Of a DNA stretch of 64,000 nucleotides, positions 11,881-22,372 are shown in pieces. Every line of letters begins with the position of its first letter. Within the stretch, counting starts at the first letter, position 1. Source of the stretch: Garcia nutans (lineage: Eukaryota; Streptophyta; Magnoliopsida; Malpighiales; Euphorbiaceae); the NCBI GenBank assembly GCA_947685225.1, contig CANTUV010000008.1:44947501-45011500 (forward strand), given 5' to 3'. Under the pieces are notes generated by a model, which did no database searches, was not told the origin of the DNA, and was given only the letters and a program-made list of their open reading frames with translations. Position numbers and translations under genes: made by a program.

Positions 11881-13978
11881 GCATCTCCATTATTATGGTG
11901 TTCCTTCTTATTCTTTTTATTCTTCCTTTTACAAAAAATTCAGCTATTTTTTAGCTGGCCTTCATATCCTCTCTTTGCCTCCTGCGTGGCAAAATATTTG
12001 AAAGTGAGCCTGAAAATATTTTGTGCATGCATAAACTCAAAAAATTGAAAGGAAAAACTTTGCCCCCTGTGTAGGCTCAAACCAATGATTTTGTTCCCAT
12101 GCAGGCTCTGATTGATGTTTGTGTTGTCTAGTTCTTCACACAAGTTTGCATTTCTTCTTTTGCCAAATGACTGGAGCTTCCTCCATCAATGGGCTTTCTA
12201 TGCCACCTAATTCAATATCTTCTTTTGATTCTTTACTTCACAGGGTATTTGCTGCCCACTTTGACAAATAATAGGTAACACAAGATAACAAAATGCAATG
12301 TGATATGCTCATGTATGCATGATATGCATGAATAATACTTACAATGGTTCCACTGACTCACAGACCGAGGTGCTCAGCTGAAGTGTTCTCATTGGTTCTT
12401 TCTAGATGCCCGTTCAGGTATTGCTTTGGAATGACAGAAGGCTTTGCATTTATGGCTTTTATTTTAAAGATGTTGAAAACATGAGCAGTGTAGAGGCCCC
12501 AAGCAGCAGAGATACATCCATTTCAAATTATGATTCAACACTTCAATTGGTAGCTTCTTCATAACCTTGCCAATAATCATTTACTTTGCCCAATGTGTCC
12601 TTCGAGATTCGATGGTTCAACATACTTCCCTTAACTTGAAAGCTTTATATAACAAAAACACATTTTTTTAAAAATCTTATTTTGGCTTTGTCAAGTTAGT
12701 GTCATTATACCTCAGGACTCAATTTTCGGAATTAACATATCTATAACATGACAACCCTAGTTATCGTACTAAACTCAGAAATCATTTCTATTTGAGCAAG
12801 AACTGTTGCACTTCAGATAGGCACATGCACATTACTTGGCCAAAGGTCTCATTGAGTTTGAATATTATCTATCTCATATGTATGCTTATCCAAACTATAT
12901 CCACTAATAGACTCTAACTACTAAGAGAGATGAACAAGTCTTTAATAGGCTTAAAATGAGATCTATAAGGGACACGGGTCAAATGAAGGCCATTTGTAAG
13001 TTGGAACCATTGTGACACTATGGGCAAACTCTCACACTACAAATTTCTTGTTTAGAACCTTAGGCAGTTGAGAGCAATCTTGCTAGACTCCAATTTCCTT
13101 CTATCTCCTTAGAAGAAATATAGAATTGATTAAAATGATCTTCATCTTTTCTTTTTGCTTTTGCACAAACTCAGGACCTACTTTTTTCTATTTCTTTTTC
13201 CTTCTTTCTTTTTTTTTCTTTTCTCTTTTTTTAGGGGGGGTCTTAATTCCAGAAGAATTGTCTTGACTATAGATGAGTGGAGTAGAGTGAGTCTACTTCA
13301 GTGAGGATAAATACTCTGTTATCCTGACTTTATCTCAATAAGTTTATGATATTAGGTCTAATTTATGTGTCCTTCTACTATCATTATAGTATGGAGAATT
13401 TCAACTATCCTCATGATCTTAACTATGCATTCCTTTCTTTTGATATTCTTGCTTCTTTACCTTAGTGATCATAAGACTTGTCAAAGGTGTAGCATTAGCT
13501 CGGGGTAAGTTATTGGGTTTGTAAGCCAATGAAAAGTAAGCTAAAATTTACGAAGGCTCAAAGAGACAACTAGGAATTGATATTTAATTGGGTAGATACT
13601 AGTTGTTGGCTTACCAAACAATGCCTAGATCATCTCTCCCTTAAATAAGAAGAGTTTAATTTTGCCTCAAAAATTTGTCAAAGCATGTTATAAGATTGGC
13701 TAGGACCTCGACAAATGTCATTATGTAGGAGCTCTCTCTAAGTAAGCATACATAACTTAATGCTATAGAATAGTTCCCTCGCCTAGTAAATTCATTCAAA
13801 TTATAGTGCATAGATATACTAATTTATGACTATCAAGCTAGATTTTTCATTGGTTGAGCACCAAAATGAACAAAGACCGTAAAAAATTTAATGAAAATAA
13901 TTTATTCGAACAAGCATAATTTGAAAAACATAATTGTTCTAATTAAATATTAAAGAAAGCAAAATAGAAGAGCAACAT
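11881..13978 (-). other. E1 non-coding central region, conserved with E2
   Basis: No convincing ORF. The reverse complement of about 12340-12900 matches 58560-59090 of E2, and 13440-13960 matches 47400-47940, so this is part of the element and not host sequence. Poly-pyrimidine tracts occur near 13180-13230. A full-length relative would have pol here; no pol motif is seen. Confidence 0.6.
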
Positions 13979-15374
13979 TCAAGCCAAGGGAAGTTCGTTG
14001 AATTTAGCTTCTTCTCTCTCAACATCTTGAATACTCTCATCTTGAAAAGAGGATAAGAAAAAATCTTCCTCCAATCCTATTCTTACCATGAAGGTTGCTG
14101 GTGGAGGTACTCTTCCAAATTTAGGCAAATGATTGCTCTTGGTATTGGACTTATCAGGCTCACGTAACTTTCTACTGCCAATCAAATCTTGGATTGCGTG
14201 CCTTAAATGAGCGCATTTATTGGTCTCATGCCCTTGTATTTGATGAAATTGACAGAAGTCCTTGGAGTCAAAGTTTGATGGCAGAGGATCATGTAGTGGT
14301 CAAGAAGCCAACGATTGTAATAATCCTTTCTTTTGAAGTTTGTTGAAAACCCAAGACAGTAGCTTCTCTAATTTTGAAAACTACCTTCTACTTCCTTGAC
14401 CAGTGGCATTAACATCAAGTTCCTTATGTGCACTTTGATTGCCAGGCTGATAATTTTGTTTTGCAAAAAAAATGGTTCTTCTCTCTTTCCCATCCTTCTT
14501 TTTGTAAACCAGCTTGGAGAAGATCTTTGAAATCCCTTATAAGGGTGTGAGACAGCCTTTCACGGAGATTGGGTAGGACGTCTCTGACTATCATTCTTAT
14601 TTGGTCTGACTCATCAGACCTCCTCTTGAGTAATGCAGCTTTTTTTTTCCACCTTTTCACGTAATCAATAAAGTTCTCATTTGGTCTTTGCCTAATGGAC
14701 TCAACTTCAATCAAAGTAACCTCCAACTCAGCATTATACCCATACTGTTGAATGAAGGCTTTGTACAATATATCCCAATCTCTTTGGGTACTTTCTTCCT
14801 AGGTATTGAACCAATTCTGGACAACAGGGTCTAATGAGAGCATGAAATACCTTAAAGTTTGAGCCTTAGTAGTTTTGGTAGACTACATGGTAGTGATGTA
14901 TTCCTTGACATGCAAGTGAGGATTTCCTGTACCATTGTACCTAGCGAAGGAAGGCATTTTGAACTTATAAGGGACCTCTTCATCTTGTTCAAACAACTTG
15001 TCAACTTTAGACATTTACTCAGTTTTTAACTTCTTTTCAAATTTCTTTTCCAGATCAGCAATCATCTTCTCGACATTAGCATATTCAGCTTTCTTTTCAA
15101 TAATCTTCTTTTCTTTTTTGTCCTCTTATTGATATTGGTAGTATTATTCCCAGTCGTCATCATCTATAGCTTCCTTGTCTTCATCAAAGATCACTTTGAC
15201 TATCTTAGCATTTCCCTTATCTTTTGGTTTCTTTGTACTGGCAGATGCCTCAGCGGCGTTCCCCAAAAGTGCAGTCAATTGGTTCCTCAAAGACTCTGCC
15301 AGGGCCTCCTTCAACTCTTCTATCTTGGCATTGAGGGCGTCATCCACCATCCTTTGAATTTGCTTGGGATCCAT
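13979..15374 (-). pseudogene. E1 gag pseudogene
   Basis: Starts at the ATG of MDPKQIQRMVDDALNAKIEE (15374, reading left). After several stops and frame changes come MPSFARYNGTGNPHLHVKEY, then the retrotransposon gag core 14424-14768 (RDWDILYKAFIQQYGYN..., RQRPNENFIDYVKRWKKKA) and finally CQFHQIQGHETNKC, a CxxH...GH...C zinc-knuckle-like motif near 14205-14250, followed by SRKLREPDKSNTKSNHLPKFG. Gag would form the particle. The frame is broken in several places, so no full-length protein is expected. E2 46510-47399 is the homologue. Confidence 0.8.
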
Positions 15375-16537
15375 TGCTTTCAGAGAGAAGCTAATTGAGT
15401 TGCTGCTGCCATTGGCGCAGGTTTGCTCGTCGAACGCTTGAACTGCTGTACTCCAGGTCTGTGAGCCAGAAAGAATTAATGATATGTTATACAATGTGTG
15501 TATGCATGTATGCACAAACAACAAATAAACAGAGATAATTAGGATGTTTATTCCAACCTTATAACTTCCACATATGAATGACGAGTCTCTTTTCCTAGGT
15601 ATATGGTCAACAAAATACCAACATGGGATATTTTATTTTTGAAAAGTTTCCTCAAACAGTTTAACCAATAGTTGCATTTTCTAATGTAGAAGTCGATCCA
15701 TGATAGTTCCCATTAATTAGATTTTAACCCATTGAATCTCAATTAAAATAGCTTTTATGCTATGTTGGATTAAAACTAAATTAAGAGGTTTATCATGAAT
15801 AGATTTTTTATTTGAAAAAGTAACTAGTGATTTATGCCAAAAACAAGCCCATGGTTAATAATTCTTAGTGTAAGCTATGCTCACAATTGATTTTTGATAT
15901 TTCATAATTGACCTAAATAATTTTTAAGCTCATTTTAGGAAAAGTTGTAATGAAGTGAAAAATGGTTTTGTTTCAAAGCCCATAAAAAGATTTTTGAAAA
16001 TGAATTTTAGGCTTTGAACTTGGGCTATGAGGTGAAAAAAAATTTTTTTGATCTATTTTTAAAAGTTTTTATGTCCAAAGACCATCTTGAAAAATTTTGA
16101 AAATAGTTTTGGTCTTTTGAATTTTAAAGGTAAAAATTTTTTTGAGCTTACAATATAGGTAGGTCATATTAGAAAAAGAACAAACCAAATAAGCCATAGT
16201 TTAAACCAAGATAAATTAATCATAGTCAAACAACAAGCATTTGGGAAAAAAATCTAAGAAAAATAACTAGGTCAATTACATGAGCTTAAGTCATTGGGTT
16301 GAAAGGTTTTAGGCTCCCGTAGCAAGTATATACCAAAAGCTACAAAGCTATAAGTGGTTATGCCATGCTCGATCTTCATATCTTGAGTGAAAGTATGGTA
16401 TCCCTCACATAATACAACACAGGTAACACGGGCATCCTAGCTCACGCACACAATGGAATCTAAATGATGCAATGGATAATATCATAATAAGAAAGAAAAA
16501 AAAATAATATAAAGACCAACGGAATCAACTTCTCTTA
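15375..16537 (-). other. E1 leader between primer binding site and gag
   Basis: About 1.16 kb of non-coding sequence, conserved with 45404-46509 of E2 (for example the CCATTGTGTGCGTGAGCTAGG region, here 16432-16460 reversed). Any packaging signal of the family would be expected here, but I could not pick out a specific element. Confidence 0.55.
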
Positions 16538-16555
16538 TCCCCAGTGGAGTCGCCA
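16538..16555 (-). other. E1 primer binding site, Ogre/Tat type
   Basis: On the minus strand TGGCGACTCCACTGGGGA starts one base after the LTR end at 16557. This motif is typical of Tat/Ogre elements, which I recall as using an arginine tRNA. The tRNA match itself was not checked. Confidence 0.75.
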
Positions 16556-17963
16556 CTGTGAGCGGGGATTTTTCCCCCTACTCCCATGTGGAATGGTTCT
16601 TGCGACTTCTGCATTATTAGGCTCAGGGCTTTAGAGAACACGGGCCTAAAATCGAAGAAAATGGAGTCTCAACCCGGATGGGCAAGGAAAAAAGAAAGGT
16701 TCGACTTGATTCCTAAGGAATTCCCAACCGCCTATTGGGTTTGGAAAGTTAGGTACGTATGGAGATGGTGAGAAATAGCCCAACAACCCCATAACGCCCG
16801 GTTCATTGGAACCAGCCTCCTTTTTAGGTCTTAATATTATAAAATTCTTAAATATAACAATATTATCCATAATACATGCAATCATAAGAATAAACAAATA
16901 CTTTATTAAAAATCATAGCAATGTTCAAACAAAACAAACAAATAGGCACCCATTCATGGATGGAAACGTGCCTTTACAATTATTAAATGTCTAAAAGAAA
17001 ATAAATAAAATAGGATACCCACCAATTGGTGGAAATGTATCCTTTACATTGATTCAATACTTAAAATAAATTGGGTTACATGAAACTTAACAACCGAGGT
17101 ACCCAATCATGGAAACATACCTTTCACAATCCAAATAAACAAACATAATTCAATTAAATAAATTGAGTAATAAGATAATTGAAATGTATCATCCATTGTA
17201 AAGCATGTAATAATAAATCAAGCAATCCAACCTAGATTAATAACAAAGACTTACAATCTACAAATAAATATTGACTCCATGACAAGCCCATACGGCGGTC
17301 CCGCTAGCCGGTTAGCAGGCCAGGGTCAAGGGGGGCAGCGCCACTGAAAAATTTGAAAACTAGTTTTTAGGATTTTAGATTTTGGTTTAAAAATTAAAAT
17401 TTTAGGGTTTAAAATTTAGAAAATAGGGTTTTGGGATTTTTATGAAAATAACATTAGGGTTTAGGGTTTGGAGTTTATGGAAATAAGGTTAAAGTTGTGA
17501 TGTTCGAAGAAATAAGCTACTGTAGAATTTATAAATAAATAATAATGCAATAAAAAATTATTAGTTTAAGCACGTTTAGATTATTGGAATTAAAAGATTA
17601 CTGAGATCAATTTGCTTGAAGGATAATTAACATCATATGGAAATTTAATTTGCTGCATTTAAATAGATTCAATTTTAGAGACGTACCTTTGTTTGTTGAT
17701 TCCACCAATAATCAAACTTTGATCCAAACTTTTGTTTGCACCAGCCTTATATTTGTTGGTTGAATTGAAAACAAGACAATTAGCTAAGCTACTGCCTTTT
17801 TAATACGTTCTCACTGCTTGATATTTGAGTTTCGTTGCTCTCTCGAATTGTTTCCTCTTGCTAAGAGTTACTGGAGTTCAAAAGTTCATTCAAGTTAAAA
17901 GTCCGTGAAGGCTACTCTCTGCTGAAAGTTCCTGATAGCTCCCTCTTTCTTGGTTTAAAGTTT

Positions 17964-17972
17964 GTATTTATA
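17964..17972 (-). promoter_or_regulatory. E1 LTR TATA box
   Basis: TATAAATAC on the minus strand, about 610 bases into the LTR and 150-450 bases after the palindrome array. The same position carries TATAAATA in the E2-type LTRs. Confidence 0.55.
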
Positions 17973-18116
17973 AGAACATGCATGCATCAAGTTAAAAGTT
18001 GTGGGAGTTTTCCATTTTAAAAATGGATCCTCTATGATCCATATCGAATTAAAACCACATAGTAAACCGAGACCATATCAGACTCAAACCAAGGAAACCC
18101 ATCAAAACATAAGTCC

Positions 18117-18415
18117 ATATCGAATTGGAAATGCTCCAATTCGATATGGAGCCTATCCCATATCGAATTGGACTTCTAATTTGAGACCTTAAATTTAAGG
18201 TGCCCCTATCGAATTGGAAGTCCTAATTCGATATGGGATAAGTCTCATATCCCATATCCCATATCGAATTGAGACTCTCCTAGTTTGATAGGGGACCTTA
18301 AATTAAGGTCCCATATCAAATTGGGAGAGTCCCAATTCGATATGGGTTTATCCCATATCAAAATGGGGCATCCCAATTCGATATGGGCTATCCCATATTG
18401 AATTGGAGGGGTCGG
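18117..18415 (-). repeat. Palindrome array in U3 of the E1 LTR
   Basis: At least eight copies of CCCATATCGAATTGG or its complement CCAATTCGATATGGG, arranged head to head so that neighbouring copies can pair. An inverted ACCTTAAATTTAAGGT-like block recurs between them. The left LTR has fewer copies. Confidence 0.75.
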
Positions 18416-18579
18416 TTTGACTTCAACACACCCCCAAATGCCCTAACATCTAATTAGATCCAATCGAATCTTCAAAATAAACCTCTTTAGGGTTTTAAAG
18501 GTTCCACCATTGCACCATATAATCAAAAGGTTTATAACTCAGGCAACGAACAAGTCAGGACCAAAATCAAGGGTCTACA

Positions 18580-19283
18580 ATACCTCCTTTATTTCAAATA
18601 CAATTATAAATGATTAATATATTATACAAATCAAGTGTTCTCAAATAGTCTTATACATAACATGCAACATTAATGGTCTGATGGCACGTATAACCTCCAA
18701 ATCTTAATCAAAATATGAACTTCTCTGATATGCTATTCTAACATCTGCGCGATATACATTACCGCACTAAGAAAATAGTTTAATCATACATGCTATAACA
18801 AAACAAACAACTTAAATAACATTTAAGCATACTCTCTCATCATCTTTCTCAAATTAACCCTTATAAACATACCTCATCATTGATCATACTATTAGCACAA
18901 TATATCACCCATTTACCTTTTCCATATTACATAATTTCATCTATATATATATATTATTAATTATATATTTTTATACCATTTATCTATTCACCATATAATT
19001 TATCATACATACACTAACATATTACCATCACACACATACATCTAACACATGTATCATTCAACTATCACATATGACATTTCCACATACCACAACTCACCAA
19101 CACCTCATTATATTATCATAGCTTTAACAATATTATACAAGACACAACAATGCATCACACACTGGGTCTAACTATTCCCTACACAATAATCAAGTTCCAG
19201 AATAATTGATTTGGTCCATTGTGATACCAACGTGTCTAGCCCAAAGGCAAAATCATATCAGTTCCATTACCCAACTAAACTCG
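18580..19283 (-). repeat. X2 LTR, segment 2 of 4
   Basis: Continues X2 after E1, beginning with the duplicated ATACC, and matches X1 from about 5526 to 6155. It ends with ACTCG (19279-19283), the left duplication of LTR2. Non-coding. Confidence 0.7.
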
Positions 19284-19523
19284 TGTAATGGTTAAGATTT
19301 TGAATAGGGAAATTTTTAACTAATATTGAAAAATTGATAGTGTATAGTGATAAAAGTATTATGGATAAATGTTATAAGTAAAGAATAGTAAATTGTATAT
19401 CTCAAAAATTTACCGAAGAGATTATTTTTATGGTTTTACGAGATTAAAACTCAAATTAGAATTAAAGGATAGAAAAGAGGGTGCACCATATTTAAAATAA
19501 GATTGGCCACACTAGATTAAGCC

Positions 19524-19535
19524 ATATATATATAT
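19524..19535 (+). promoter_or_regulatory. Possible TATA element of LTR2
   Basis: ATATATATATAT followed by GTGTGTGTATATGGGC and, 30-60 bases on, a pyrimidine-rich CTTCTTTC stretch like a transcript leader. Weak evidence: AT tracts are common here. Confidence 0.35.
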
Positions 19536-20631
19536 GTGTGTGTATATGGGCAGATGTGTATGGAGAAGCTTCTTTCTTCTTCTTCCTTCTTCTTTCCACG
19601 ATCATCATCACCAATACCACCAAAGCTCCTTCTTTCATCCTTCTTTTCAAGAATTTGGCTAAAATTTAAGAGAAAATCATATCTAGCTATGAGTTTTTTA
19701 AAAAATAAGCTAGAAAAGGTGAGATTATCCACAAGTGATTAAAGAAAAAGAGGGAAGAGAGAGAAGAAGAGAGAAATTAGAGGTATGTGCTTTTGAATTA
19801 TAATTTGCAAATATATGAATTTTTATGAGTTTTAATGTTTGAATTGATTGATTGAGTTATTTATAATGATATATTTCTTGAAAGTATTGATTAAATAGAT
19901 TGATGAGTGAAAAATAACTTTTATATGATGAGTTTGATTCTTAATTCAACCCACATGAGAATTGAGTGGCTTGATGTTGTTTTTATCCATATGAGATGGT
20001 TGAAAGTTTGATTAAGTGAAGTTTTAGTAAATTATTTGATATGAATTATTTTTATATCAAAACTTTGATTTTGATACATTTTTTATCTTAGATCTTTAAT
20101 ATGTTTGTGTTTTATGAAGTTAAAAGTGCAGAATACATGATTTTGGGATGGCACGGGTGTGGCTTAAAGGTGCCATAGGCGTGGTATCAAAGTCAGGACT
20201 GTTGGAGGAAGAATTACTTTGAAAACAGACCCAAAATTAATGCCACGGTCGTGGCAATTGAGTGCCATGACCGTGGGGTTGAAAGTGTGGCTGTTTCTTT
20301 AAAAATTTTGATAAAACAGATCTGTTCTGAATGGCACAGCCGTGTGTTTTATTAGTTTTTGTTATAGTTTTGTGTCTTGTTTGTTATAATAATTAATGTT
20401 TTATTTAGGTATTTTGTTAGTTTTAATCGGTTTGTTTAGTGTTTTCTTTAATTATGTAGTTTTAGTTCATTTATGTGTTTCTGTCATTTTTTATTTAATT
20501 TTTAGTATGTGCTTATATTTTGTTGGATATTGTTTATTTAATTCTTGTCTAAGTTTTGTTTGCCAGTTTCGTGTTAGGTTAAAACAGCAAGGAAACAAAT
20601 TGAAGATGAAATGGGCAGAAGCTGACACAGG

Positions 20632-21058
20632 GAGAGGACACGGCCAAGTCACTGGCCGTGTCCCATACCAAGATTAAATTGAAGAGCAAGTCCCAGTAGC
20701 AGACACAAGCAAGGGACACGGCCAAGTCATGTGGCCGTGTCCCTCCAAAGAAGAGCAACACGGCCAAGTCACCTTGACTTGGCCATGTCTCACTTGTTAC
20801 CAAAGGAAAGGAAGATCAAAAATTAAACAGAAGCGGACACAGGCAAGGGACACGGCCAAGTCATGTGGCCGTGTCCCTCAATCATGGTGCAACACGGCCA
20901 AGTCACTCATGACTTGGCCGTGTCACTCAACCAAAAGAAGAAGAAAGACAAGAATGCAACAGAGGTGGACACCTGCAGGGGACACGGCCATGTCTTGTGG
21001 CCATGTCCCTCCAACAAGCTCTCACACGGCCGTGTCCCTCATCACTTGGCCGTGTCCC
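20632..21058 (+). repeat. ACACGGCC/GGCCGTGT palindrome array in Athila U3
   Basis: About seven imperfect hairpin units, each an ACACGGCCAAGTCA arm facing GGCCGTGTCC after 0-10 bases, at about 20636, 20713, 20757, 20848, 20891, 20977 and 21024. The 3' LTR has the same array at 31426-31852, and a third, looser set lies at 27850-28110. The bases between arms differ more than the arms. Confidence 0.85.
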
Positions 21059-21101
21059 TCATGAACCAAACGCGCACTGAATTTTTAAAGCCGACATTTC
21101 G

Positions 21102-21108
21102 TATAAAA
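21102..21108 (+). promoter_or_regulatory. Athila LTR TATA box
   Basis: GTATAAAAGC lies 45 bases after the last palindrome and is identical in the 3' LTR (31895-31901). Transcription would then start near 21130-21140, in the GTTAGGGTTTTGAGG stretch. Confidence 0.65.
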
Positions 21109-22069
21109 GCAAAAAGAAAGTTAGGGTTTTGAGGTGTGGAGATTTTGAGCAAACTTTGAGCCGTCAAGAGAGTGGAGCTAGGGTTTAACTTAGTTTTCTT
21201 TATTTTGATTTCACTTTTTGGATTAAACTAGCTAGATTAAATTGTTCTTTCCATTGTTATATCCTTCTTGCAAGATTCAAACAAGAGATTATTAAGAAGC
21301 TTCAAGGAGTTGTAACTTGGTTTTGTTCTTGAACTTATTCTCTTTATTTTTATTGAATGGATATTATCATGTCTATTTCGATTTCTTTAAACATTAATGA
21401 GATGAATATGTTTAATTGCATTATGAACTAATTTGATCTAGTCTGGGGTTTGTATGGATCTGCTATGATTGTATGAATTGGTTATTCTCTTAACTAATAA
21501 TTTCTTTTGCCTTTATTGAATAAAATATTGTTAACATATAATTGATTGGCCACCAATTGTGTGTTTTAGGTATTAGATGATGGATTGAGAGATGAAGTCC
21601 AATGCTGGAATAATTCAATTAAGGACTTAGGTGAATTAGAAATATAACCTATTAAAAAGATTGTTTCAATTATAACAAGATTAGTTGTAAGAGGTATGAA
21701 TGCGAGAGCTTATTTCCTTGACTCAATTAATTAAGTTGTTTAGATTTAATCTTAGAGATTAAATTAGTTAAGTGGAATAACCATTCATACATATAAGTAG
21801 TAGAGAAGTGCAAACCCTAGACCCTTTTATCAAGTGAATCAAAACATCAGCTTTTGTTTATTTTTATTGTTTTTAAACTTTAATCAATCTTCTTCATTAT
21901 TTAGCAATTTATAAATCTCTTTATTACTTGTTAAACATAATCTGATAAGCAATTAACCACTTTAGCTTCCTTGAGAGAACGACCTTGGGGCGATCACTTT
22001 TGCTACAGCTACCTCGTATACTTGCGAGTGACGCTTTGTGGTAGAGTTAATTTGAGCGTAACAAGTTTT

Positions 22070-22087
22070 TGGCGCCGCTGCCGGGGA
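22070..22087 (+). other. Athila primer binding site
   Basis: TGGCGCCGCTGCCGGGGA, six bases after the LTR end. Primer sites of this form are typical of Athila-type elements, which I recall as using an aspartate tRNA. The exact tRNA match was not checked. Confidence 0.7.
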
Positions 22088-22147
22088 AGCTAATTGGCGT
22101 AATTATTTATTTAAAAAAAATAAATAAATATTTTAGATTATTTTTCA

Positions 22148-22348
22148 TTGTTTTCATTTTATTTTATTTGTCTTTTGCTTTTAATTGTTTCTTTTTCTAG
22201 AAAATTTCTGTTTATGCAAGGCAGGAGATCACTCGAAGGAGAGTTGGATCCATTCATTCCAGAAATTCAGAGAGTAAAAAGGAGCAGAGAGGAGTTTGAG
22301 CTTTTCACCGGATTTGATACTTCAGAGGAAGATATTTCGGATTTTTAG
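22148..22348 (+). pseudogene. Amino end of Athila gag, separated by a stop codon
   Basis: In the same frame as the main gag ORF. From the ATG at 22214 it reads MQGRRSLEGELDPFIPEIQR and continues with charged residues to SEEDISDF, then TAG at 22346-22348; the frame stays open to the gag ATG at 22373. Athila gag proteins usually have such a charged amino end, so the TAG is probably a mutation. Initiation at 22373 or read-through cannot be excluded. Confidence 0.55.
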
Positions 22349-22372
22349 TCAGAATCTGAAAAATCTATAAAG

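Larger units (their letters stand above)
6748..18579 (-). mobile_element. E1: pol-less Tat/Ogre-like Ty3/gypsy element (gag only)
   Basis: An 11.8-kb element in minus orientation, flanked by a perfect 5-bp duplication ATACC (6743-6747 and 18580-18584). Both ends are LTRs (6748-8544 and 16557-18579) that read TGTGAGCG... at the left and, at the outer right end, ...GGTCTACA. The primer binding site next to the right LTR (TGGCGACTCCACTGGGGA) is of the type I know from Ogre/Tat elements. Reading from right to left: LTR, leader, gag pseudogene, long non-coding part, tandem repeats, polypurine tract, LTR. I find no protease, reverse transcriptase or integrase, so it resembles the terminal-repeat gag-only (TR-GAG) elements. 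A solo LTR (9015-11370) sits inside the tandem repeats. E2 has the same plan in opposite orientation. Confidence 0.85.
16557..18579 (-). repeat. E1 right LTR (5' LTR of the minus-strand element)
   Basis: 2,023 bases, TGTGAGCGGGGATTTTTCCC... to ...GGTCTACA, with intact ends. Read on the minus strand it starts TGTAGACCC. U3 carries the palindrome array at 18117-18415, then a TATA box at 17964-17972. The last third has TTTAGGGTTT-like stretches. Confidence 0.88.
20345..22063 (+). repeat. Athila 5' LTR
   Basis: 1,719 bases, TGTTTTATTAG... to ...GAGCGTAACA. U3 ends with a dense array of GACACGGCCAAGTCA...GGCCGTGTCC palindromes (20632-21058), followed by TATAAAA at 21102-21108. Confidence 0.95.

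Noticed and set aside
18117..18415. CRISPR-like array of short palindromes in the E1 LTR
   Set aside because: Spacing is irregular, there are no spacers of equal length, and the setting is a plant LTR.
20729..21064. Overlapping frames in the Athila LTR rich in WPCPS and HGQV
   Set aside because: They are translations of the palindrome array in both directions and recur at 27855 and 31523. They vary with each unit and do not look like a protein.
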